DNA of 25,194 nucleotides. It comes from JAGLSB01 sp023135955 (GTDB taxonomy: Bacteria > Bacteroidota > Bacteroidia > Bacteroidales > GCA-2748055). Position 1 is the stretch's first letter, and each line of letters opens with the position of its first letter. Shown piece after piece: positions 17,118 through 23,921 of the stretch. Made by a program: the position numbers and the translations under genes. The notes under the pieces are model-generated. The model was not told the origin of the DNA, made no database searches, and saw only the letters and a program-made list of their open reading frames with translations. Location: assembly GCA_030673645.1 (NCBI GenBank), contig DAOVIO010000045.1:1-25194 (forward strand). Direction: 5' to 3'.

Positions 17118-18089
17118 ATGATTTTCCGGACAGAAATACCAACACAGAATTCAGAAATTAATATAAGTCATAAAACTCCAGTATTAATGATGGGTTCCTG
17201 CTTTACTGATAATGTAGGTAATTTGCTGATAGATAAATTATTTCCTGTTAAAACAAATCCCTTTGGAGTCGTTTATAATCCTTTTTCAGTATTTAAGGGA
17301 TTGGAGATCATTATAAGTAGCAAAAAACAGGAAGCAGGAGATTTATTTGAACATAATGGAAAATGGCATTCCTGGGATCATCATTCCGTTTTCTCAGGAT
17401 GGAAAAAAGATCAGGTAATAGAAAAGATCAACAATGAAATTAGTCATGCTCATGATTTTTTAAAAAGTGCTAAATACCTGATTCTGACATTTGGATCGGC
17501 CTGGGTGTATCGCCTTAAAGAAAGTCAATCTATTGTAAGTAATTGTCATAAAGTCCCGGCTAAAGAATTTAATCGTGAATTATTGCAGGTTTCTGATATT
17601 GTAAATGAGTTCGAGAAAATTCTAAATAAATTACAGCAAATTAGTCCTGGAATAAAAATTATACTTACTATAAGCCCTGTCCGGCACTGGAAAGATGGAG
17701 CACATGGTAATCAGGTTAGTAAATCAATATTACATTTAGCAATTAATGATATTCTTCAAAGTCAGAATGAAATTTGCGAATATTTCCCTTCCTATGAACT
17801 ATTAATAGACGATTTACGTGATTATAGATTTTACGCTGATGACCTTTTACATCCAAATAATCAGGCCATTGAATATATTTTCGAAAAATTTGAGGGTTCT
17901 TATTTCGATGAGAAGACAATTAATCTGAATAACCAGATTGAGAAATTTATCAAAGCTTCAGGACATAAGCATTTTGACAGTGAATCTATACAGACTAAAG
18001 AATTTATTAAACATCAAGTTGAAGGGATTGCCGATCTGAAAGAAAAGCACCCATATTTAGATACTGATAAGTTATTGTCGGGATTTTAG
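17118..18089 (+). CDS. GSCFA-domain protein
   Basis: The protein is 323 aa with the family-naming motif MMGSCFTDNVG near the N-terminus (Gly26-Ser27-Cys28-Phe29). KTNPFGVVYNPFSV and the central LTFGSAWVYR follow, then TISPVRHWKDG. The motif DDLLHPN supplies an Asp-x-x-His pair like that of SGNH hydrolases. The fold suggests an esterase or acyl hydrolase acting through the Ser (or Cys) of GSCF, but no biochemical role is firmly known. There is no signal peptide. It follows the lipase-like gene by 122 bases, and its stop codon abuts the right copy of the 15-bp inverted repeat. Confidence 0.9.
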   Translation: MIFRTEIPTQNSEINISHKTPVLMMGSCFTDNVGNLLIDKLFPVKTNPFGVVYNPFSVFKGLEIIISSKKQEAGDLFEHNGKWHSWDHHSVFSGWKKDQVIEKINNEISHAHDFLKSAKYLILTFGSAWVYRLKESQSIVSNCHKVPAKEFNRELLQVSDIVNEFEKILNKLQQISPGIKIILTISPVRHWKDGAHGNQVSKSILHLAINDILQSQNEICEYFPSYELLIDDLRDYRFYADDLLHPNNQAIEYIFEKFEGSYFDEKTINLNNQIEKFIKASGHKHFDSESIQTKEFIKHQVEGIADLKEKHPYLDTDKLLSGF

Positions 18090-18104
18090 AGCTGGTTGCT
18101 GGTT
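18090..18104 (-). repeat. 15-bp repeat, right copy of an inverted pair
   Basis: AGCTGGTTGCTGGTT begins on the base immediately after the GSCFA stop codon. It is the exact reverse complement of 15959-15973. Related CTGGTTTCTGG words follow at about 18141-18151, so it belongs to a simple CTGGTT-type repeat. Confidence 0.6.
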
Positions 18105-18219
18105 TAACTCCTTTCAGTCGTTGAACTCGCTTCGCTCGGTTCTGGTTTCTGGAAAGAAAGCGTTTTTCCTGTTTTTCGAACTAATTTCAATGCAAAAATC
18201 TAAACCTTATTATACTGCA

Positions 18220-18531
18220 TTTCGGGTGTCTCGTTAAATTAGATCTAGGGTAAGTCAGAAATTACAACAAATGGATCTGTATTTGCCACATTGTATTACA
18301 TTTACTTTGAATCGAGTAAAGCAAAAAATAAGAGATTGCTTCGCCTCCTTCGTTGTCTCGCAAGGACGACATGCACTTGGGAGCAGGGATAAATAAGTTG
18401 GCGGCTTAGCCGCCAACTTATTTATCCTCCCTGCTGACAAAGCGACGTCCTTGCGAAGGAGCACGAGGGTGACTGAAGCAATCTCGTCCTCACCCTCAGC
18501 AAGGCGTTATTATTTTGATTTTCGGGTGTCT
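18220..18531. repeat. 12-bp direct repeats exactly 300 bp apart
   Basis: TTTCGGGTGTCT occurs at 18220-18231 and again at 18520-18531. The pair brackets the palindromic element at 18332-18485. It could mark the ends of a larger inserted unit, though the repeats are much longer than a usual target duplication. Confidence 0.45.
18332..18485. repeat. 154-bp imperfect palindromic element (REPIN/MITE-like)
   Basis: The outer ends are perfect inverted repeats GAGATTGCTTC (18332-18342) and GAAGCAATCTC (18475-18485). Further in, GCAAGGACG (18360-18368) pairs with CGTCCTTGC (18446-18454). The core is a strong hairpin: 24 bases at 18382-18405 pair with 18409-18435 around a TTA loop, broken only by a 3-base bulge. 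The outer sequences, GAGATTGCTTCG...CGCAAGGACG, resemble a repeat type seen between genes in many bacteria. There is no coding potential, so it is probably a non-autonomous mobile element or REP pair. It may also stop transcription coming from both sides. Confidence 0.75.
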
Positions 18532-18569
18532 TTTTCGGAAAGCAAGAGAATTTCACACACCAGCAGTAC

Positions 18570-18589
18570 AGACGCACGATTGTGCGTCT
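18570..18589. repeat. 8-bp stem hairpin (AGACGCAC / GTGCGTCT)
   Basis: A perfect 8-bp stem with the loop GATT lies 13 bases beyond the fucosidase stop. It resembles a common interspersed palindrome in bacteria. It may serve as the 3' end hairpin of the fucosidase mRNA, but no U-run follows on the minus strand. Confidence 0.5.
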
Positions 18590-18601
18590 CAACACCATCC
18601 C

Positions 18602-20191
18602 CTAAAATCCTCCACCTTTCATACCCCCGCCGCTACCTCGACCTCCGCCGCTTCCACTTCCTTTCCCTTGCCCCTTATCTGGAGGCTGATTAGAGGGTTT
18701 GGTTTTTTTAACTTTCTTGACCTTTTCATTTTTCACCTTTTCGTCAATGCTTTCAAGTCTGATTATACAAACTTTCTCATTCCGATCTTCAGGTAGAGAA
18801 ATTACAAAACTAGTTTTATTGAAATCAATCTCAAGTTCTTCACCGGTATCAATAAAAACAGCATTTGAATATTCACCTATTTCGAAATTTTTAAGATTTA
18901 AAAAATCGGTTGTCCAATCGGTAAGTATAACATATATGTATTTATCATCATGGGTGAAAAGTATATTTTCGCCGGCTTGCGGATTTATAGTCCAAAGAGG
19001 AGCCTCCGGAATGTATCGGTCTGACTCAATAATAGCTCCCCGGTTTTTTTTCATCCATTTAGAGATTTCGCTTAACTTTTGTTCTGTAATCATAGGAATA
19101 GTTCCGTCAGCTAAAGCCCCAATTGCTAATAGAAAATTTTCTCCTTTTGCAATGGTTCTTACCATCGTTATTAAAATCTCGTTTATCGATTTATAATCAT
19201 TAAGCTTTTCCACTCTGTTGTATCCATAAGAATAGCCCATGGGAATAGACACTTCCCTTATTTTACTTTTTGATGCTGGTTCGTTTGTATTTCCATATCC
19301 AAGGCTGTAAAATCCACCATGATTTCCCCGACTCCCTTGTTCCCAACGGTCATTAACAACAATCCACTCTTTATTAGGTGCTTCATTGTATATCCAGGCA
19401 AGCAATTCTTTTGCCTTTATATCTTTTCCTTTGTAATCTAATTCGCCATCTGTCCAGAATATTTCAGGTTTATAATTGTTGATCAATTCTTTTGTCTGAA
19501 AATGAATTCTTTCCGTAAATGCAGAGTCAGAAATGGAATGTTGCTCCCATACAGTGCGTGGTACATAATAGCCATTTCTGAGGGATGATTCCATGGGCCA
19601 TGTATTGGTCTTTGTAGTCCAGAATTCCATAAATGAGTAATATAATCCAGTGTGCAATCCTGCTTCCTTCACAGCGTTTGTCATTTCACCAACTAAATCT
19701 CTTTTTGGTCCGGTTTCGCCAGCATTCCAGCCTTTCGAATATTTTTCCTTACTTGGCCATAAAGCATATCCATCACTGGGTTTAGCTGTCATAATAACAT
19801 ATTGAGCACCTGCATTTTTAAAAAGATCTACCCATTCTATAGGATTAAAAAGTTCAGCTTTAAATTGATTCTGAAAATCAAAATAGCTAAAATTTTCTCC
19901 ATATGCTTTTTTGTGAAAATCAGCATTTGCCTCTGGCCGATACATAACTTCTGGTAAATACCATTCTGAGTTTGCATTTTCTTTTTTCTCGTAACCATAT
20001 TCATCAACAGCATAAGGTCGATAAGCAGGAACAGAAAATAATCCCCAGTGAACAAAAATTCCAAATTTCGCATCGGAAAACCAGTCTGGTACAGGTCGCG
20101 TATCCAGCGATTCCCAATCGGGGGTATAATTTTGTGCTATCAGATTAAAGGAGAAAGCCAATAATATTGAGAGTAGAAAAGTGCGTATCAT
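18602..20191 (-). CDS. GH29 alpha-L-fucosidase-like enzyme with altered active site and Gly-rich tail
   Basis: The protein is 529 aa. Residues 1-19 are a signal peptide (cleavage near LIA/Q), so it is exported. GH29 features: WFSDAKFGIFVHWGLFSVPAY (His48, Trp49), WVDLFKNAGAQYVIMTAK, and EIFWTDGELDY with the predicted nucleophile Asp248. The strongly conserved fucose-binding pair after TAK, normally HHDGF, reads Pro138-Ser139-Asp-Gly-Tyr, so substrate handling must differ or activity may be lost. The last 46 residues (484-529) are Lys-rich, then Gly-rich (GSGSGGGRGSGGG), outside any GH29 domain. The stop lies beside a cluster of dispersed repeats. A -7 box lies 11 bases upstream of the start. 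It has no operon partner. Confidence 0.85.
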   Translation of the reverse strand: MIRTFLLSILLAFSFNLIAQNYTPDWESLDTRPVPDWFSDAKFGIFVHWGLFSVPAYRPYAVDEYGYEKKENANSEWYLPEVMYRPEANADFHKKAYGENFSYFDFQNQFKAELFNPIEWVDLFKNAGAQYVIMTAKPSDGYALWPSKEKYSKGWNAGETGPKRDLVGEMTNAVKEAGLHTGLYYSFMEFWTTKTNTWPMESSLRNGYYVPRTVWEQHSISDSAFTERIHFQTKELINNYKPEIFWTDGELDYKGKDIKAKELLAWIYNEAPNKEWIVVNDRWEQGSRGNHGGFYSLGYGNTNEPASKSKIREVSIPMGYSYGYNRVEKLNDYKSINEILITMVRTIAKGENFLLAIGALADGTIPMITEQKLSEISKWMKKNRGAIIESDRYIPEAPLWTINPQAGENILFTHDDKYIYVILTDWTTDFLNLKNFEIGEYSNAVFIDTGEELEIDFNKTSFVISLPEDRNEKVCIIRLESIDEKVKNEKVKKVKKTKPSNQPPDKGQGKGSGSGGGRGSGGGMKGGGF

Positions 20192-20202
20192 TTTTTTGCT
20201 TG

Positions 20203-20210
20203 CAAAGATA
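20203..20210 (-). promoter_or_regulatory. Promoter -7 box (TATCTTTG) for the fucosidase gene
   Basis: Read from 20210 to 20203 this is an exact TAnnTTTG, 11 bases from the ATG at 20191. Transcription would start about 5 nt before the start codon, so the mRNA would be almost leaderless. Confidence 0.5.
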
Positions 20211-20267
20211 GCAAATGGATTCAGATACTTTGTGAGAAAAACAAATTTCAGAATGTCAAAAACAGTC

Positions 20268-21464
20268 TTACTTTTTGCGATAATGCTTTTTCTTTTTTTT
20301 GAATGTTACAGGATTCCATTCAGGACTTTTACCAATTTCTTCAGGAATAGGTATTTTGTATACTTCAGCTTCAATTAGCTTTTCAATACGATCCAATTTT
20401 TCCATATCCTCAGGATTGACTATGCTTAGCGCAACACCTGTCCCTTTTGCTCTTGCCGTTCTTCCAACCCTGTGAACATAATCCTCGGCATCATCGGGCA
20501 CATCATAATTGATGACAAGATCTATATCTTTTATGTCTATGCCTCTACTCATTACATCAGTGGCCACAAGAATTCTCGTTGTTCTTGCACGAAATCCCAA
20601 CAAGACTTCTTCTCTCTGACTTTGCTCAAGGTCTGAAGAAATACCTTCGATATTTTTTTCTACTTTTTTGAGAGTTCTGGCTAAATCAGCCACTTTCTTT
20701 TTTCTTGCGCAGAAAATTAAAATACTCTGATAGTCAGGTTTATCTTTAATAAGATAAGAGACCAAATCCATCTTTGCAGGTTCGTAACAAAGATATGCCG
20801 CCTGAAGAACGCCCTCAGCTGGTTTCGCTATACCGAAATTTAGTTCTATTGGTTTTTTAAGAATGCTTGAGGTTAGTTTTCTGATTTTTGGAGGCATTGT
20901 AGCAGAAAACATGAGTGTTTGTCTTTTCTCAGGAATGAATTTAATGATTTTTTTAATGTCATCAACAAAGCCCATATCAAGCATTCGGTCTGCTTCGTCA
21001 AGGATCAGGTGCTCTAGTTTGGAGAAGTTTACATAACCCATATCAAGATGAGCCATTAATTTTCCCGGTGTTGCAACAACAAAATGTGTTCCGCTTGTAA
21101 GTGCTATTTTCTGCTGATCCCAATCGCTGCCATCTGTGCCACCATATAATGCTATGGAATTTACAGGGGCAAAATAAGCCAGGCCTTGAATTTGTTGATC
21201 GATCTGGATTGCAAGTTCTCTGGTAGGAACAATTATTAAAGTATTTACACCATCAATATCTTTACCGCCTATCTTATTAAGGATGGGGAGAATAAAGGCT
21301 GCTGTTTTTCCTGTACCTGTTTGGGCACAAGCTATCATATCTTTATTGTTAAGAATTTCGGGAATAGCTTTTTCCTGAATCGGAGTTGCTTCTTCAAATC
21401 CCATATATGAGATTGCCTCAAGAATTTCTTCGTTCAGATTCAGTTCAGTAAATTTAATTGGCAT
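20268..21464 (-). CDS. rhlE: DEAD-box RNA helicase, RhlE type
   Basis: The protein is 398 aa with the two RecA-like domains and almost no C-terminal extension (a short KKKKKHYRKK tail). Motifs in order: Q motif with GFEEATPIQ (22-30), motif I AQTGTGKT (47-54), PTRELA, TPGKLM, motif II DEAD (156-159) in LDEADRMLDMGF, SAT, ATDVMSRGIDIKDID and HRVGRTAR. The RMLDMGF after DEAD is characteristic of RhlE. It unwinds structured RNA in ribosome assembly or mRNA decay, often as a cold-adaptation factor. It begins 9 bases after the cupin gene and is likely cotranscribed with it. Other DEAD-box subgroups are possible. Confidence 0.93.
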   Translation of the reverse strand: MPIKFTELNLNEEILEAISYMGFEEATPIQEKAIPEILNNKDMIACAQTGTGKTAAFILPILNKIGGKDIDGVNTLIIVPTRELAIQIDQQIQGLAYFAPVNSIALYGGTDGSDWDQQKIALTSGTHFVVATPGKLMAHLDMGYVNFSKLEHLILDEADRMLDMGFVDDIKKIIKFIPEKRQTLMFSATMPPKIRKLTSSILKKPIELNFGIAKPAEGVLQAAYLCYEPAKMDLVSYLIKDKPDYQSILIFCARKKKVADLARTLKKVEKNIEGISSDLEQSQREEVLLGFRARTTRILVATDVMSRGIDIKDIDLVINYDVPDDAEDYVHRVGRTARAKGTGVALSIVNPEDMEKLDRIEKLIEAEVYKIPIPEEIGKSPEWNPVTFKKKKKHYRKK

Positions 21465-21473
21465 AAGTTCGCT

Positions 21474-21815
21474 TTATGAAGTCTTTTTAGGAAAATATCT
21501 GTTTTTGTCAGCAAAGAAATCCATCAACCAGGTTTTTTTAATAAAGGTGGCAGAATGTAGTGTATTTGCCTGTACGAAATAACTATCGCCCTTTCTATAA
21601 GTTTTAGTGACATTATCAATGGTTAATTTCATTTCACCTTCAAACACGGTTCCCCATTGTGTGCCATGTTTATGTTCTGCTACATCACCAATTGCTTCGA
21701 TTTCAAAAAATACAATCTGGTGATTTTCAGACTGAGATAGCCATCCTCTTACTCCATCAAAAGGAATATCAGCTTCTGGAAGATTGGTAATTGTTTCGGG
21801 ATAAAATTCGCTCAT
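21474..21815 (-). CDS. Small cupin-domain protein
   Basis: The protein is 113 aa, a single cupin barrel. Cupin motif 1 reads AEHKHGTQWGTVFEGEM with His48, His50, Gln53 and Glu59 as likely metal ligands. Motif 2 holds the matching His87 in NTLHSATF. There is no fused DNA-binding domain, so it is an enzyme or ligand-binding protein of unknown substrate rather than an AraC-type regulator. It starts a two-gene unit with the downstream helicase (9-base gap). A -7 box TACCTTTG lies 11 bases upstream of the ATG. Confidence 0.85.
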   Translation of the reverse strand: MSEFYPETITNLPEADIPFDGVRGWLSQSENHQIVFFEIEAIGDVAEHKHGTQWGTVFEGEMKLTIDNVTKTYRKGDSYFVQANTLHSATFIKKTWLMDFFADKNRYFPKKTS

Positions 21816-21826
21816 CTAATTTTTTA

Positions 21827-21834
21827 CAAAGGTA
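21827..21834 (-). promoter_or_regulatory. Promoter -7 box (TACCTTTG) for the cupin-helicase unit
   Basis: Read from 21834 to 21827 this is an exact TAnnTTTG match, 11 bases from the cupin ATG at 21815. It predicts a leader of only about 5 nt. Confidence 0.5.
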
Positions 21835-21858
21835 TAAAAACAATTTGATTGAATTGCA

Positions 21859-22896
21859 TTATGGTAAATACCCAAATCGATCAGCTAAATATGTCAATAA
21901 TAGAGATAAAGAAAATGCAATCATTGGAGCAAATACCCACATTCCAAAAAATTGTTTAACCTGGGTTTTCTTAAATATGTTTTTTGCTCCCAACTTAGCG
22001 ACTCCTATACCTATTATTGCAGCAACATTTAACTGTACTAATGATGATGGAATGCCTTTGGTTATTGATGCAAATAGTAAAAGACTTGCAGATACAAAAG
22101 CGATAATAATTGCCTCAATTCTTCCAAACATTACAATTTCTTTCCCGGTCTTCTTAACAATTTTATGTCCAAATAATGAGCTGCCAATACCGAAGCTTGG
22201 AGCAACAATTAAAGTAGATAATATCATAATTAGAATAAAATTTCCTTCATTAGGAATTTTAAGTTCATTTATTGTCATAGTAGCTATTGGGCCGGCTGCA
22301 TTTGCTACATTATTTGCACCAAGAGTGAAAGCAACATACATAGACATGGCAATAATTAGCCCTTTTAAAAATGGATTTTCATTTACTTTTTTTGAAATGG
22401 TGTAGCCCCTTTTTCTGATAGGTTTGTATATGTATTTTCCTATTATGAAACAGATTAGAAAGGAAAGAATTGGAAGGATGAACCATGTTGGAATTATTTC
22501 TAAAAATAGTTTATCAGAATTTAATTCATCAAAATACATTGCCGGAGCAACAAGGGCTAAAACTGTTGCCTGACTAGTAGATTGTGGAATTCCCGCCAAA
22601 TTCGCAATTAATAATGAAATAGAAACAGAGAAAAGCACTATTGAAACTATTACAAAATCCATTCTTTCCGGATCTAATAATCCCTTTCCCATCGTAGTAG
22701 CAGTTCCCTTTCCGGCTATTATTGCGCCCAGAAATACCATAATTCCGAACAAACCTGGAATCAAGCTTTTCTTAATTAAATCGGCTCCATAGGCAGCAGA
22801 AAAAGCAGGTCCGGTTCCGCTTCCTCCCATATTAATTGCCAGAAAAAGAGCAATTAAAAAGGGAATCAATAAATAACTAAATAAGGGTGATATCAT
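21859..22896 (-). CDS. PiT-family anion permease (phosphate or, CysP-like, sulfate)
   Basis: The protein is 345 aa, very hydrophobic, with about ten membrane helices and the inverted duplication of the PiT family. The second repeat keeps the family signature as LGANNVANAAGP. The first repeat, usually GANDVANAFG, reads FLAINMGGSGTGPAFSAAYGA, without the Asp. That pattern is close to Bacillus CysP (NIGASGAAASMGVAYG), a PiT-family sulfate permease, so sulfate is a serious alternative to phosphate. This matters because two sulfatases lie in the same window, although they are 17 kb away. It lacks the long central cytoplasmic loop of larger PiT proteins. A palindromic repeat lies 32 bases upstream of its start. 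Confidence 0.85.
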   Translation of the reverse strand: MISPLFSYLLIPFLIALFLAINMGGSGTGPAFSAAYGADLIKKSLIPGLFGIMVFLGAIIAGKGTATTMGKGLLDPERMDFVIVSIVLFSVSISLLIANLAGIPQSTSQATVLALVAPAMYFDELNSDKLFLEIIPTWFILPILSFLICFIIGKYIYKPIRKRGYTISKKVNENPFLKGLIIAMSMYVAFTLGANNVANAAGPIATMTINELKIPNEGNFILIMILSTLIVAPSFGIGSSLFGHKIVKKTGKEIVMFGRIEAIIIAFVSASLLLFASITKGIPSSLVQLNVAAIIGIGVAKLGAKNIFKKTQVKQFFGMWVFAPMIAFSLSLLLTYLADRFGYLP

Positions 22897-22927
22897 CGTA
22901 TTTTATTAATAATTTTATTTCATTAAT

Positions 22928-22971
22928 TTTTATTTGTACGGACAACGCGTGCATTGTCCCTACAAATAAAA
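22928..22971. repeat. 44-bp palindromic repeat overlapping the creatininase stop codon
   Basis: 22928-22948 pairs with 22951-22971 with only two mismatches, around GT. Core sequence is TTTGTACGGACAA against TTGTCCCTACAAA. The stop and last codons of the creatininase-family gene (FYL, stop) are encoded by the right arm. The GGGACAATGCACGC-type sequence is reminiscent of a widespread intergenic bacterial palindrome. There is no U-run on the minus strand, so it is not a textbook terminator. Confidence 0.6.
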
Positions 22972-23721
22972 TTCATTTTCCTCAATTCGGCTAAAATCAA
23001 TAATCAATTTACTAATCTTCCCACAAACGGCATTAAAATAATTCTCCCCTTTTTCTTTACTGGCTTTATGAGGATTCCCAATTCCGGTATCCTTGGTTAC
23101 TTGGCTCCACTTTCTTTCTGCCCAGGCCCAATTTTCATTCAAGGCTTCAATAGAGAATTTTTTTACCTTTCCTTCACCTGCTTCATTCAAAGGATGAACC
23201 ATTTCTGGATGTATATGCATCATCAAACTGGTCTCCATTTCGTCGGCATGATCACCTTCATTTTCAAAGAAATCCGGTTTGTTCACAGACTGGTACCAAT
23301 TACATGTAGCCAAAAGCATATCAGGAAATTTTACACCTAATTCCCGTAATATTTGCCTGAAATCGTTGCCCCCATGACCGTTTAAAATAAGAAATTTATT
23401 AATACCACTATTTTTTACCGATTGAATTACATCTTCTAAAATTATCTTTTGTGTGGAAGGGTTCAGGTTTATTGTAAGTTTAATGTCAGACTGACCTGTA
23501 TTTACACCAAAAGGCAATACGGGTAGCAAGATTGCTTTAGCTCCTGATTTATTTGCTAATTGAACAGAGTTCTGCCCGATAGCTTCGGTTTCATAATTAT
23601 CGGTTCCATAGGGCAGGTGGTAGTTATGTGCTTCAGTAGCTCCCCAGGGCAGGATGGCAAGCTTAATTTCTTCAGATTGTATATTAGCCCAATAAGATTG
23701 CGAAAGGAGTGAGTTTTTCAT
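22960..23721 (-). CDS. Creatininase-family amidohydrolase
   Basis: The protein is 253 aa, the usual family length, with no signal peptide. Metal-binding motif 1 reads LPWGATEAHNYHLPYGTD with Glu30, His32 and Asp41 in the positions of the creatininase ligands. Motif 2 is NGHGGN with His116. Motif 3 is GDHADEMETS with Glu161. Known members hydrolyse creatinine, formylaminopyrimidine or mycofactocin-precursor amide bonds, so the name describes the fold and not the substrate. Gene order gives no pathway. The final three residues and stop codon come from a palindromic repeat. Confidence 0.87.
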   Translation of the reverse strand: MKNSLLSQSYWANIQSEEIKLAILPWGATEAHNYHLPYGTDNYETEAIGQNSVQLANKSGAKAILLPVLPFGVNTGQSDIKLTINLNPSTQKIILEDVIQSVKNSGINKFLILNGHGGNDFRQILRELGVKFPDMLLATCNWYQSVNKPDFFENEGDHADEMETSLMMHIHPEMVHPLNEAGEGKVKKFSIEALNENWAWAERKWSQVTKDTGIGNPHKASKEKGENYFNAVCGKISKLIIDFSRIEENEFYL

Positions 23722-23811
23722 GTGATAAGTTTATTGAAATAAAATTACTAATTAAAAATTGAATCCTTGATTTTTTTGCATATTTCATCTGTTATAGTTT
23801 ATTTTAGTTCT

Positions 23812-23882
23812 CCGCAAGTGCGGTTCAAGGCTCATTTCATTTGGCAAAAAGTTAGATGGAACCGCCCCGATTTATTCTGGGC
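23812..23882 (+). promoter_or_regulatory. Structured leader with mutually exclusive hairpins
   Basis: Upstream of the sodium symporter, CCGC (23812-23815) pairs with GCGG (23820-23823). GCGGTTC (23820-23826) can instead pair perfectly with GAACCGC (23859-23865). GCCC (23864-23867) can pair with GGGC (23879-23882). The middle pairing excludes the other two, which is the geometry of an attenuator or RNA switch. It may also be a dispersed repeat. Confidence 0.3.
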
Positions 23883-23921
23883 TTCTTTCTTATGATTTGG
23901 TAGTTTTAAATAAAGAATAAT

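Noticed and set aside
18332..18485. CRISPR array or tRNA in the repeat-rich spacer
   Set aside because: There is one nested palindrome, not regularly spaced direct repeats, and no cloverleaf or anticodon stem.
18699..19196. 165-codon plus-strand frame
   Set aside because: It lies wholly antisense to the fucosidase, which has clear GH29 motifs; the antisense translation is Ser/Phe-rich with no domain.
21791..22405. 204-codon plus-strand frame
   Set aside because: It is antisense to the PiT-family permease, whose family signature is clear.
22954..23340. 128-codon plus-strand frame
   Set aside because: It is antisense to the creatininase-family gene with intact metal motifs.
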